A DNA stretch of 64,000 nucleotides from Deltaproteobacteria bacterium (GTDB lineage: Bacteria; Myxococcota_A; Polyangia; Polyangiales; JADJMO01): assembly GCA_025363655.1 (NCBI GenBank), contig JANYDK010000040.1, forward strand, positions 1 through 64,000, read 5' to 3'. Shown in pieces: positions 52,039 through 61,527 of this stretch (within the stretch, counting starts at the first letter, position 1; each line of letters starts with the position of its first letter). The translations under genes were made by a program, and so were the position numbers. A model generated the notes under the pieces. It ran no database searches, was not told where the DNA came from, and saw nothing but the letters and a program-made list of their open reading frames with translations.

Positions 52039-53417
52039 TGGATCGAAGGCGCTTTCTCTTCGGCCTCGGCGGCGCCGTCGTCGCGCTTCCGTTCCTCGAG
52101 GGCCTCGGCGCCCGTAGCTCCCGCGCGGGCGATCCTCCTCCGTTCAAGTTCGCCATCTTCCTCCGCCAAGCCAACGGCGTGCAGCAGAAGGAGAACGCCG
52201 AGCCCGAGCGCTATTGGCCGTCCGCGCTCGGCGCCGTCTCCGCCGCGTCGATGACCGCCGACGCCGATCGCGCGACCTCGGAGCTGAAAGACTACGGCTC
52301 GCGACTGACGATCGTGAAGGGCGTGAAATTCGCCTTCCCCGGCAACGGCTGTGGTCACTCGGGTGGCGGCAACCAGTGCCTGACCGCGGCGAAGGTCTCG
52401 GTCGATCCGAGCGGCAACAAGTCACTCTCGATGGGCGAGTCGCTCGACAACCGCATCGCTCGCGAGCTCAACGCCGATGGCGCCGAGCCGCTCACGCTCT
52501 ATGCCGGGATGAAGGCCGGCTACATCAACGAGGTGCTCTCCTACCGTGGTCCGCAGCAGCTGCGCGCCGCCGAGCGCGATCCGTACAACGCTTACACGCG
52601 TCTCTTCGGTCTGACGCCGCCGAGCGAAGCGGCGCTGGCGAAGAAGGCCGCTGGTCGCAAGAGCGTCAACGATCTGGTGCGCGCGCAGATGAAGGCGCTG
52701 CTCGCAAGGCCCGATCTCTCGTCGGGTGATCGCGATCGTCTCGACCTCCATTTCTCGTCGATTCGCGATCTCGAGGTCAAGGTGGCGCTGCGCCTGCCCG
52801 ACACGCGCATCAAGGAAATGTCGGCGATGTCGCCGAAGTCGGGCGATCCGATCAACATCGAAGAGGTGTCGCGGATGCAGTGCGACATCATCGCGCTGGC
52901 GATGGCCGCGGGCATCACGCACAGCGCGACACTGCAGATCGGCGACGGCAACGATTCGACCGAATACGTCATCGGTGGGGTCAAGCAGCCGCGCTATCAC
53001 CAGATCTCGCATCGCATCTACAGCGACGGTGCGTCGGGCGATCCGATCCCCGACGCCGCCTTGAAGCATCACGAAATCGATCGCATTCACCTGCGGATCT
53101 TCAAGTACCTTCTCGATCGGCTCGACTCGTACAAGGTCGGTGCCGGGACGCTGCTCGACCAGGGCGTCGCGGTACTCACCAACGATCTCGGGACCGGCGT
53201 CGGGCACAGCTACAACAACATCCCCTACGTCATCGCGGGCGGCGCCGGCGGCTTCCTCAAGACCGGACAGTTCCTCGACGCCGGCGGGGTCACCAGCAAC
53301 CAGATGATGAACACCCTCGGAGCGGCGGTCGGGTGCAAGAACGGTGCAGGCGACGTCCTCGACGACTTCGGCGATTCGTCGCTGAAGAAGGGGCTCATCG
53401 CGGCCATGCGCGTCTAG
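52038..53417 (+). CDS. DUF1552 protein with Tat signal
   Basis: 459 residues from the ATG at 52038, overlapping the DUF1592 stop by one base. The N-terminus MDRRRFLFGLGGAVVALPFL is a twin-arginine signal (RRxFL), so the protein is folded before export, perhaps with a cofactor. Family landmarks: LTIVKGVKFAFPGNGCGHSG, the helical YNAYTRLFGLTPPS, and HSATLQIGDGNDSTEYVIGG in the C-terminal half. DUF1552 proteins resemble the alkaline-phosphatase/sulphatase superfamily (DUF1501-like) by fold, which is weak knowledge. Always linked to DUF1592 partners; the stop overlaps the next GTG. Confidence 0.9.
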   Translation: MDRRRFLFGLGGAVVALPFLEGLGARSSRAGDPPPFKFAIFLRQANGVQQKENAEPERYWPSALGAVSAASMTADADRATSELKDYGSRLTIVKGVKFAFPGNGCGHSGGGNQCLTAAKVSVDPSGNKSLSMGESLDNRIARELNADGAEPLTLYAGMKAGYINEVLSYRGPQQLRAAERDPYNAYTRLFGLTPPSEAALAKKAAGRKSVNDLVRAQMKALLARPDLSSGDRDRLDLHFSSIRDLEVKVALRLPDTRIKEMSAMSPKSGDPINIEEVSRMQCDIIALAMAAGITHSATLQIGDGNDSTEYVIGGVKQPRYHQISHRIYSDGASGDPIPDAALKHHEIDRIHLRIFKYLLDRLDSYKVGAGTLLDQGVAVLTNDLGTGVGHSYNNIPYVIAGGAGGFLKTGQFLDAGGVTSNQMMNTLGAAVGCKNGAGDVLDDFGDSSLKKGLIAAMRV

Positions 53418-54730
53418 TGAGAGCGCGGCTGGCGCCGTTTCTCTGCGCGTTCTGCGCCTTTCTGGGGATGTTTCTCGGCGCGCCTCCGTCACGTGCGGCG
53501 GTGCCGACGGTCGTCGTGGTCGTCGATGGACCTGGCGCCGACTCGCTCGCGGCGGAGCTGACGAAGGAGAAGCTCGGTGGGCTGGCAGCGTCGTCGCGCA
53601 AGGCGAAGTCGGTGCCCTGCAAGCTCGGCGCGGCGAAAGGGCCGGAGGGAAAAGCGCAGGTGGCGCTCGATGCGTGCGTGCGCAAGAAGGTCGAGGCCGA
53701 CGTGGTCGTCCTCGTCGTCGTCACCAAGGGACCGAAGGGGCGCGTCGCCGACGTGCGGGTGATTCGGCGCGACGGCGACGTCACCAGCGAGCACGTGAAG
53801 CTCGATGACAAGGCGGGACCTTCGGACGCGAGCAAGGTGAAGGGCGTCGTCGAACCAGCGCTTGCCGCGATGGTGCCGAGTGGGTCGTCGACGACGACGG
53901 TGGACGTTGCCGTGTCTGCAGGCTCCGCGAGCGGGGCGGGTAACGCTGGCAGCGCAGAGCCGCCGTCCGACGAGGCGCCCGATCATGCTGCGGAGAAGGA
54001 GACTGCGAAGAACGCCACCGTCGCCCATCCCGGCTCGCCGCGCATCGTCGTCACGATCGGTCCTGGATACGGCGCTCGTTCGTTCTCTTATTCCAACGGC
54101 GCGGGGCCGACGATTCGGCCCTATTCGTTGCCGGCGGCGTTCTTGTTGTCGGTCTCTGCCGAGGCCTATCCGGGCGACGATGGCGAAGGCGTGCGGTTTC
54201 GGCCGGGGCTCGCCTTCGGATACGTCACGAGCAGCGGGCTCACCTCGCAGACCGACGTCGGCCGCTCCATCGGCAACACCTGGACGCGCTTCGACCTCGG
54301 CCTCCGCGGACGACTCGCGCTCGGCGGCGAGCGAGCACCGACCTTCACGCTCGGCTTCGGCTATGCGCGCGAAGCCTTCATCTTCACCGAGGCCGATCCT
54401 TCGTTGCCGGGCGCGGTCTACTTGACGCTCCGTGCCTCGCTCGACGCGCGCGTCCCGCTCGGGCCCGTGGCGCTCTTGGCGGGCTTCGCTGCGCTGCCTG
54501 CGGTGCGCCTCAGCGGCTTCAGCGACACCTACAAACATCGCTCTACGCTCGGCCTCGAAGGCATGCTCGGCCTCGCCGTGCCGTTCGCGCGCACCTTCGA
54601 ATTTCGGTTGCTCGCGAGCCACACGCGATATTCCACGCAGTTCGAAGCGTCACCGGTCACCACCTCGGGCGCCACGCGCGCCGTCGACTCCACCTCGCGC
54701 CTCCAGGTGATCCTTGCGTTCCTCTACTAA
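53417..54730 (+). CDS. Exported protein with C-terminal outer-membrane beta-barrel-like domain
   Basis: 437 residues from the GTG at 53417, overlapping the DUF1552 stop TAG. Signal peptide ending SRAA. Residues 30-170 form an alpha/beta domain with one Cys pair (VPCKLGAAKGPEG, then ALDACVRKKVEADVVVLVVV). A Ser/Ala/Gly-rich hinge follows (VSAGSASGAGNAGSA). Residues ~210-437 show alternating strands typical of small barrels (IVVTIGPGYGARSFSYSNGA, FGYVTSSGLTSQTD, then YSTQFEASPVTTSG) and end in LQVILAFLY, with a C-terminal aromatic as in outer-membrane proteins. Function unknown. It overlaps the next gene by 17 nt. Confidence 0.7.
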   Translation: MRARLAPFLCAFCAFLGMFLGAPPSRAAVPTVVVVVDGPGADSLAAELTKEKLGGLAASSRKAKSVPCKLGAAKGPEGKAQVALDACVRKKVEADVVVLVVVTKGPKGRVADVRVIRRDGDVTSEHVKLDDKAGPSDASKVKGVVEPALAAMVPSGSSTTTVDVAVSAGSASGAGNAGSAEPPSDEAPDHAAEKETAKNATVAHPGSPRIVVTIGPGYGARSFSYSNGAGPTIRPYSLPAAFLLSVSAEAYPGDDGEGVRFRPGLAFGYVTSSGLTSQTDVGRSIGNTWTRFDLGLRGRLALGGERAPTFTLGFGYAREAFIFTEADPSLPGAVYLTLRASLDARVPLGPVALLAGFAALPAVRLSGFSDTYKHRSTLGLEGMLGLAVPFARTFEFRLLASHTRYSTQFEASPVTTSGATRAVDSTSRLQVILAFLY

Positions 54731-55916
54731 GCACCTCGTCGCCGTCGTCTTCACGGCGCTCGCTGCCTTCATGGCAGTGATGCTCGGGGCGAGCCGTGCC
54801 GAGGCGCACCCGTGGATGATTCGGCACGCGGCCTCGCACTGCGGAACGTGCCACGCAGATCCGTCGGGCTCCGGCCTCCTCACGCCGTTCGGTCGTGAGC
54901 GCGCCGAAGCGGTGATGCGCACCCATTGGGGCGAGGGACCGCCGGAGAAAGGCCTCGGAAATTTCCTGGGATTCGTCGCCACGCCCGAGTGGCTCCTCCT
55001 CAACGGCAGCGTGCGCAACGCGTATTTCTACACGCGGGCGAAGCGCGCTGGCTCGGACGCGCAGAGCGACAAGCGTTTTCTCCAGATGCAGGCCGACCTC
55101 CGCGCGCAGGTCACCTTCGGTCGCTTCCGTGCCAACGGCGGCATCGGCTTTCTTCGACAACGCGGCGAGCCGGCGGTCGTCTACGGCTTCGACGGTGGCT
55201 TCATCGTCTCGCGCGAGCACTGGCTAGGTGTCGACCTCGGCGACGATCGCGAATGGCTGGTGCGCGCGGGTCGCTTCAATCTTCCCTTCGGCCTTCGTAC
55301 CAACCTGCACACCGCGTGGGTCCGAACCTCGACGCGCACCGACATCAACGATGCGCAGGAGCACGGTGCCGCCGTCGCCTACGACGCGGGGATGGTGCGC
55401 GCCGAGGCGATGCTCGTCGTCGGCAACCTGCAAATCAAGCCCGACGTCTACCGCGAGCAGGGGGCGGGCGGCTACTTCGAGCTCTCGCCGACCAGGAAAT
55501 TCGCCGTCGGTGCGAGCGCGCTCGTCCTCCGCACGACGCTCGATCCCATCATCACCGAGAGCCTCATCCGTCACGCCTACGGCCTTTTTGCGCGCTTTTC
55601 GCCGGTGCGTCCGGTGGTACTGATGGCCGAGGGCGACGTGCTCGTCTCGCGCGGCGAGACGCTGCAACGCGGCACGGGGAGCGTTTCGATGGCGACGGTC
55701 GACGTCGAGCCAATCCAAGGCGTTCATGTCATCGTCTCGGGAGAGCATCGCAAGCTCCCGGCGACCACCGGCACGGCCTACGGGCTCTGGCTCGGCGCCG
55801 AGTGGTTTTTCTTCGCCCACACCGACGTGCGTTTCGACTTCATCTATCGCTCTCTCCCGGGTGAGCCTCGCACCGCGTCGCTCACGCTCATCGGACAACT
55901 GCACGTTTATCTCTAG
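54714..55916 (+). CDS. Outer-membrane porin-like protein with N-terminal c-type haem motif
   Basis: 400 residues from the TTG at 54714 inside the previous gene's end; an ATG is not available ahead of the signal. Signal peptide ending SRAEA. Immediately after it lies AASHCGTCHADPSGSGLLTP, a CxxCH haem-c motif. The rest (about 85-400) reads as a phosphate-selective-porin-like or meta-type barrel with alternating hydrophobic strands (EHWLGVDLGDDREWLVRAG, RFNLPFGLRTNLHTAW, and the end SLTLIGQLHVYL). A haem motif fused to a barrel suggests electron transfer at the outer membrane. The other end of such a chain, a quinol oxidase, is not here. Confidence 0.75.
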   Translation: MRSSTKHLVAVVFTALAAFMAVMLGASRAEAHPWMIRHAASHCGTCHADPSGSGLLTPFGRERAEAVMRTHWGEGPPEKGLGNFLGFVATPEWLLLNGSVRNAYFYTRAKRAGSDAQSDKRFLQMQADLRAQVTFGRFRANGGIGFLRQRGEPAVVYGFDGGFIVSREHWLGVDLGDDREWLVRAGRFNLPFGLRTNLHTAWVRTSTRTDINDAQEHGAAVAYDAGMVRAEAMLVVGNLQIKPDVYREQGAGGYFELSPTRKFAVGASALVLRTTLDPIITESLIRHAYGLFARFSPVRPVVLMAEGDVLVSRGETLQRGTGSVSMATVDVEPIQGVHVIVSGEHRKLPATTGTAYGLWLGAEWFFFAHTDVRFDFIYRSLPGEPRTASLTLIGQLHVYL

Positions 55917-55924
55917 AGTTCTCG

Positions 55925-56497
55925 ATGCACCAACGACGCAACGCCGCACTCGCCTTCGCGTTCGCCACCATGGCGTTCGCGCTCGCACGTCCCGCGTTCG
56001 CGCAGCCGAACTATCCGGCTGTCGTGCGAGAGCACCTCGCGGCCGCACGGAAGCCGCCCTGCAAGGTGTGTCACGCCAATGGAGTGACCGGCTTCGGCAC
56101 CGTGACCACGCCGTTCGGGGTGGAGATGATCGGCAAGGGGGCGCGCGCCTTCAATGAAGACTCGGTGCGCAACGCGCTCGATACGTTGACGCTCTATCCC
56201 ACCGACTCGTCGCATCTTCGCGACATGAAGCCCAACGACATCGAAGTCCTTCGCCGCGGCGGCGATCCGAACGACGCGAGCCCCATCTACCTCATCGAGG
56301 AGCCTCCGTACGGTTGCGGAGGAGCGAGCTTCGGGGGTGCGCGATCGAGCACGAGCGGGATGGGCTCGAACGTGACGCTGACGATCTTCGCGCTCCTCGC
56401 GGCGGTCGTCGTCGCCCGTCGTCGCGCGCGTGCATGCGCCGATCCCGTCAGCGTCGAGCCGAGCGCCAGCGTCAGCTGCAAGGCCGGCGCGCACTGA
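55925..56497 (+). CDS. Exported cytochrome c-like protein with C-terminal membrane anchor
   Basis: 190 residues, ATG at 55925, 8 nt after the porin gene. Signal peptide ending AFAQ. CxxCH motif in KPPCKVCHANGVTGFGTV. A Tyr/Pro-containing helix (LDTLTLYPTDSSHLRDMKPN) follows, then a C-terminal tail: a Cys-Gly stretch, a hydrophobic helix (VTLTIFALLAAVVVARRRAR) and a short Cys-containing end. The tail resembles, but does not fully match, the MYXO-CTERM sorting signal. The CxxCH plus downstream TTPFG resembles the segment in the porin gene (LLTPFG), so the two proteins share a haem module. Likely redox partner of the porin. Confidence 0.72.
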   Translation: MHQRRNAALAFAFATMAFALARPAFAQPNYPAVVREHLAAARKPPCKVCHANGVTGFGTVTTPFGVEMIGKGARAFNEDSVRNALDTLTLYPTDSSHLRDMKPNDIEVLRRGGDPNDASPIYLIEEPPYGCGGASFGGARSSTSGMGSNVTLTIFALLAAVVVARRRARACADPVSVEPSASVSCKAGAH

Positions 56498-56637
56498 CGC
56501 TCGCGCACCCACGGACGCTTTGCCGCTGTCCTCGTGAGCGACAATCCTCGAGCCGGCGTCCGTCGCGGCCACCGTGCTGGACTCGCGAACGCTCCATCTG
56601 ATATCGGTTCGCCTCTCTATCCGCAGAGGGGCACACC

Positions 56638-59600
56638 ATGGCGCGTCGTTGGTTGGTTGCGGTCGTGGTCGGGGCCGTCGCCTGTAGTGGCCGCTCGTCA
56701 TCGGAAGAGGCGCCGGACGGAGGGAGCGACGCGCAGCTCCAACCTGCTCCCGCAACGCCGTCGGTCGCGCACGAGCGCTTGGAGATCGCGCGGTCCATCG
56801 CGCACTCGTCGCTGGCCACCGAGAAGGCGCTCGAACCGCGCGCGCAAGGACTCGAGCGCGTTCACGAGAGCGGCGTCAAGGGCTTCGGCTCCGAGGCGTT
56901 CCGCAAGCCCGACACCAAAGACTTCAGCAAGATGGGCGCGCTCCTGCCGCTCGACGCCGGCGGGGCCTTCCGCTTCGGCCCCGCGCGCGTCGAGCGCTGG
57001 GCGCTGCGTGCGAAGCTCGCCGGCGCCAAGGCGACCGAGGGCGTCGTCGAAGAGGGGCGGGTCGTCTACACCGAGACGTGGCCGTCGACCGACGTGATCG
57101 CCATGTCCGGCGAGCGGCACGCGGAGATGTTCTTCCTCCTCCACGACGCGCAAGCGCCGACGACGTTCGAGCTCGCGCTCACGCTCGGCAAGGACCTCTC
57201 GCTCCGCAAAGAGCAGCTCGCCGGCGGCGCCGTCGAGTGGATCGATCGCAACGGAGACGGCGCGGTGCGCATCGAGCCCGCGTTCGCCATCGACTCGGTC
57301 GGCACCCGTCGAGCCGTGACCATGCGCGCGATCGACGACAAGGTGACGTTCACGCTCGACCCGGCGGGGTTGCAGTATCCGATCTTGATCGACCCGTTGG
57401 TGAGCGTGCCGATCTGGGGGCAGATCCTCAACTCGTGGACGCCGCGCACCGCCGTGTCGCTCGCCTACACGAACAAGGGCGTCGTCATGTTCGGCGGCCT
57501 CTTCAACTACGGGGCCGGAACCACCACGCTGGAAGCGTGGCAGGTCAACAACAGCTCCACGCTGACCTGGACCGACATCCCCGATCCGGTCGTGACCGCA
57601 ATTGCGGACGCCCCTGGGGTCACCTGGAAGGGCAACTTCCTCTACTTCGGCGGATGCAACGGCCCCAGCTGCTCCGTCGAGCAGAACGTCGCGGCGCAGT
57701 ACGACGGTACGAGCTGGAGTCCGTTCTGTGGCGGAAGCGCGCCTTCGTGCGGCGTCTCGGCGCGCGCAGGCCACATGATGGCGGCAGCGAACGGGCAGCT
57801 GGTGCTCTTCGGAGGCCACACCAAGGCGGACGCGTCGCCCTTTGCCTCCAGTTACCTCAACGACACCTACGTCCTCGAGTCGACGTCGCCCACCAACGTC
57901 TTCACGGCGGCTACTTCGACGTACAAGCCGTCCGCCCGCACCAGCGCATCGATGGCTGGCTCCGATGACGACAGCCTGATCCTGCTGTTCGGCGGAGACG
58001 AGGGCACCGCGTACACGCGGGACACCTGGTTCTGGAAGAAGACGGGCACCAACACCGGTGCGTGGCAGTGCGTATGTAATTGCTACGATCCGGGCGGGCA
58101 CTTCTGCGCGAGCAGTCCGCCGCCGAGATCTGGCGGCGGACTCACCTACGACTCGAAGCGGAAGAAGTTCATTCTCTTCGGCGGCTACGTGAGCTTGACC
58201 GGCTCGGCGACTGCCGCCAGCAGCGACGACACCTGGGAGTTCGATCCGGTCCTCAAGAAGTGGACCCTCCTCTGCGGACTTGACGGTGCGCCGTGTGGCG
58301 TTGGCCTGGCCAACGACTCGGCGGCGATCGCCTTCGATCCCGTCAAGGGCCGAGTGATCCAAGCGGCGGGCTACAGCCTCGGCTACCGCAACTACTCGTA
58401 CCAGCTGTACGTCCGCGGCGGGACCTGCACCCTTCCCACCGACTGCGACACCGGCAACTGCGTCGACGGTACTTGTTGCGAGACCGCCTCCTGCCCGACC
58501 TGCCAGACCTGCGGCAACGCCACTAGCCCCGGCGTCTGCAGCAACGTCACGCCCGCCGGCACGCCCGACGACGCGTGCGCCGCGTGCGGTAGCACGGGCA
58601 CCTGCAAGAAGGCCCTCGGCGTCGTCTGCGGGGCGACGAGCGAGTGCGCGATCGGCTACTGCACCGACGGCGTCTGCTGCCAGGTCTCTTCCTGTGGTAG
58701 CCCCACGGACAAGCAGTGCGCGCCGCTCGTCGGAGGAGTCGCCAATCCCGGCACCTGCAAGGCCGTCCTCGGCAAGACCTGCGCGGCTCCGGTCGACTGC
58801 CTCAACAACCAGTGCGCGGACAACGTCTGCTGCGGGTCCGCCTCGTGCGGCAGCGGCTCCAAGTGCAACTACGCGAGCGCGATCGGTACCTGCAAGAAGG
58901 ACCAAGCCCAGGGCTGCGGCACCGGCACCGAGTGCGGCTCGGGCTTCTGCGCCGACGGCTACTGCTGCAACGCAGCGTGCGCCGGACAGTGCGAAGCGTG
59001 TGACGGAGTGAAGGGGACCTGCACCCCGACCACCGGCGACCCTCACGGCACCCGCGCCGCATGCGCAGGCACTCCTCCTTGCGGCGCGTCGTGCAACGGC
59101 GTCGATGTCAGTGCGTGTCACCTCGCCGGCGCAGCCGTCTCTTGTGGCACGCCGAGCTGCGCGAGCGGCATCGAGAGCGACGTCAGCACGTGCGACGGCT
59201 CGGGCGCCTGCAAACCCGCCACGAAGAGTTGCGGCCCGTTCACCTGCGGCGCCACCGCGTGCAAAACCACCTGCGCCACCAGCGCCGACTGCGGCAGCAG
59301 CTACTACTGCAAGACCGGCGTCTGCGCGCCGAAAGAGACGCTCGGGACCAACTGCACCGCGGGCGGCGCGGGGTCGTGCGCGTCCGGCAACTGCACCGAC
59401 GGCGTCTGCTGCAACGCAGCGAGCTGCGCGGGCGGTGCGAAGTGCAACGTCGCCGCGACCCTCGGCACGTGCGCCAAGCCGCTCGGCGTGGCGTGCGCCA
59501 CCAGCGCCGAGTGCGGCACGGGCTTCTGCGTCGACGGAGTCTGCTGCGACACCGGATGTGGTGGGCAGTGCCAAGCCTGCGACGTGAGCCTGAAGGTCGG

Positions 59601-61425
59601 TACGTGCAGCGCGACCACCGGTGCTCCCCACGGGACCCGTCCGGCATGCGGCGGCACCGGCGCTGGCAGCACCTGCGGATCGATCTGCGACGGCAGCGAC
59701 GGCAGCGCTTGCCATTACCCTGGCGGCGCGAAGTCGTGCGGCGCGGCGACCTGCGTGTCCTCGGTCGAGACGCACGTCAGCGTGTGCAATGGCAGCGGCT
59801 CGTGCAGCGACGTACCCAAGGCGTGCGGTGGCTTCCTCTGCGCGACCTCGGCGTGCAAGACGAGCTGCACCTCCAACCCCGACTGCACCACGGGCTACTA
59901 CTGCAAGTCGGGCGCCTGCATCCCCATCGAAGGGCTCGGCACCACCTGCGTCGATGCCTCCACCTGCACGAGCGGGTTCTGCACCAACGGCGTCTGCTGC
60001 GCGGTCTCGTCGTGCGGCGCGACCGGCTCGTGCAGCGCCGGCCCCACCAAGGGCATCTGCGCTGCCCTCAACGGCGCGACCTGCGCCGCCAGCTCGCAGT
60101 GCGCGAGCGGCGCCTGCGTCGACGGCGTCTGCTGCGACAGTGCGTGCAACGGCGCGTGCGAGGCCTGCAATCAGATCGGCTCCGTCGGGAAGTGCGTACC
60201 GGTCGTCGGGAGCCCCCTCGTCGGTCACCCCGGATGCACCGGCACGGCGACGGATCCGTCGTGCGGCCCCCGCTGCGACGGCACCGACGGCAAGACCTGC
60301 AAGTATCCACTGGCGACGTCGTCCTGCGGCACGCCGTCCTGCGCAGGCGGCGTCGAGCAACAGGTGTCCAGCTGCGACGGCGGCGGCGCTTGCAAACCCG
60401 CCTCGAAGTCTTGCGGCGCCTACGCGTGCGGCGCGACGTCGTGCCTCACCAGCTGCGTCACCTCCAGCGACTGCGTGACCGGCGGATTCTGCAAGTCGGG
60501 CTCGTGCGTCGCCACGCTCGATCTCGGAGAGCGCTGCGCGCTCGCGAGCGACTGCAAGAGCGGCCTCTGCACCGACGGCGTCTGCTGCGGGGTCGCGACC
60601 TGCGGCGCCGGGAGCGCGTGCGCAGCGGGCCCCGGCTCCACGGCGGGGAAGTGCCTCGCCGGCAAGGGCGTCAGCTGCAAGGCGGCCGACGAGTGCGCCA
60701 GCGGTCACTGCGTCGACGGCGTCTGCTGCGACGCGGCGTGCAACGGTCAGTGCGAGGCGTGCGACGTCACCGGGAGCGCGGGCGTTTGCACTCCGGTCGT
60801 CGGCAAGCCCCGCGGTTCGCGCGACGTGTGCGACACGGCGAGCGACACCGACTGCGCGAAGAAGTCTTGCGACGGCAAGGTGCGCGACAAATGCAACGGC
60901 TTCGCCAATGGTGGCTCGACGAGCTGCGGCACGAACGCATGCACCAGCGACAAGCGCTTCCAGAAGCACGGCGCCTGCGACGGCGCGGGCGGCTGCGCGC
61001 TTCCAGGCCCCTCGTCGTGCAGCCCGTGGGCGTGCGACGCGACCGCAAGCAGCGGATGCAAGTCGAGCTGCACGGGCGACACGGAGTGCGCCGACGGCTT
61101 CACCTGCAAAGCGGGCGCCTGCGTGCAGGGCGCCACCTGCAGCGATGACGGCCTCTCGTCGATCGACAAGACGGGCACCTCGAGCCCGTGCGCGCCTTAT
61201 CGCTGCGGCAGCGACGGCACCTGCCTGAAGCAGTGCGCCAGCTCGGACGACTGCACCCCCAGCACCTCGTGCGACACCACCGTGAAGGCCTGCGTCGCAG
61301 CAGGTGCCGCGAACGACTCGGGTGGCGGATGCGCGACGTCGAGTACCCGCGGTACGACGACTCCATTTGTCGTAGCGCCGCTTTTCGGCCTGCTCGCGCT
61401 GCTCGGCCTCCGGCGCCGACGCTGA
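56638..61425 (+). CDS. Giant surface protein: kelch repeats, Cys-rich superrepeats, MYXO-CTERM-like tail
   Basis: 1595 residues. Signal with possible lipobox VVVGAVAC. Residues ~20-260 form an uncharacterised domain. Kelch-type repeats follow (about 270-600: VMFGGLFNYG, LVLFGGHTKA, LILLFGGDEG, FILFGGYVSL). From about 600 to 1560 the chain is Cys-rich. Ten C..xxCxDGVCC modules recur with CEACD and DCTTGYYCKSGAC modules in a ~195-residue superrepeat (CEAC/CQAC at about 58989, 59569, 60157 and 60751). The end GLLALLGLRRRR after a Ser/Thr spacer is a MYXO-CTERM-like sorting tail. Third positions are strongly G/C-biased throughout. Such proteins coat the myxobacterial surface; dozens of disulphides are expected. 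The ligand is unknown. Confidence 0.88.
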   Translation: MARRWLVAVVVGAVACSGRSSSEEAPDGGSDAQLQPAPATPSVAHERLEIARSIAHSSLATEKALEPRAQGLERVHESGVKGFGSEAFRKPDTKDFSKMGALLPLDAGGAFRFGPARVERWALRAKLAGAKATEGVVEEGRVVYTETWPSTDVIAMSGERHAEMFFLLHDAQAPTTFELALTLGKDLSLRKEQLAGGAVEWIDRNGDGAVRIEPAFAIDSVGTRRAVTMRAIDDKVTFTLDPAGLQYPILIDPLVSVPIWGQILNSWTPRTAVSLAYTNKGVVMFGGLFNYGAGTTTLEAWQVNNSSTLTWTDIPDPVVTAIADAPGVTWKGNFLYFGGCNGPSCSVEQNVAAQYDGTSWSPFCGGSAPSCGVSARAGHMMAAANGQLVLFGGHTKADASPFASSYLNDTYVLESTSPTNVFTAATSTYKPSARTSASMAGSDDDSLILLFGGDEGTAYTRDTWFWKKTGTNTGAWQCVCNCYDPGGHFCASSPPPRSGGGLTYDSKRKKFILFGGYVSLTGSATAASSDDTWEFDPVLKKWTLLCGLDGAPCGVGLANDSAAIAFDPVKGRVIQAAGYSLGYRNYSYQLYVRGGTCTLPTDCDTGNCVDGTCCETASCPTCQTCGNATSPGVCSNVTPAGTPDDACAACGSTGTCKKALGVVCGATSECAIGYCTDGVCCQVSSCGSPTDKQCAPLVGGVANPGTCKAVLGKTCAAPVDCLNNQCADNVCCGSASCGSGSKCNYASAIGTCKKDQAQGCGTGTECGSGFCADGYCCNAACAGQCEACDGVKGTCTPTTGDPHGTRAACAGTPPCGASCNGVDVSACHLAGAAVSCGTPSCASGIESDVSTCDGSGACKPATKSCGPFTCGATACKTTCATSADCGSSYYCKTGVCAPKETLGTNCTAGGAGSCASGNCTDGVCCNAASCAGGAKCNVAATLGTCAKPLGVACATSAECGTGFCVDGVCCDTGCGGQCQACDVSLKVGTCSATTGAPHGTRPACGGTGAGSTCGSICDGSDGSACHYPGGAKSCGAATCVSSVETHVSVCNGSGSCSDVPKACGGFLCATSACKTSCTSNPDCTTGYYCKSGACIPIEGLGTTCVDASTCTSGFCTNGVCCAVSSCGATGSCSAGPTKGICAALNGATCAASSQCASGACVDGVCCDSACNGACEACNQIGSVGKCVPVVGSPLVGHPGCTGTATDPSCGPRCDGTDGKTCKYPLATSSCGTPSCAGGVEQQVSSCDGGGACKPASKSCGAYACGATSCLTSCVTSSDCVTGGFCKSGSCVATLDLGERCALASDCKSGLCTDGVCCGVATCGAGSACAAGPGSTAGKCLAGKGVSCKAADECASGHCVDGVCCDAACNGQCEACDVTGSAGVCTPVVGKPRGSRDVCDTASDTDCAKKSCDGKVRDKCNGFANGGSTSCGTNACTSDKRFQKHGACDGAGGCALPGPSSCSPWACDATASSGCKSSCTGDTECADGFTCKAGACVQGATCSDDGLSSIDKTGTSSPCAPYRCGSDGTCLKQCASSDDCTPSTSCDTTVKACVAAGAANDSGGGCATSSTRGTTTPFVVAPLFGLLALLGLRRRR

Positions 61426-61527
61426 GGAGCGGGCGATTGCCCACCCTCGCCGCTAGGTCATTCCAGCTCGGCGGCCGAGGGACTCTGCGCGTACCGCGTG
61501 TCTCGTCGATGGCCTAAAGTGCGTCCC

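Noticed and set aside
56698-60969. 1423-codon open frame on the minus strand opposite the giant surface protein
   Set aside because: Ala/Arg-rich mirror of GC-biased Cys repeats. The plus strand has kelch and Cys modules, a signal and a sorting tail, so it is the coding strand.
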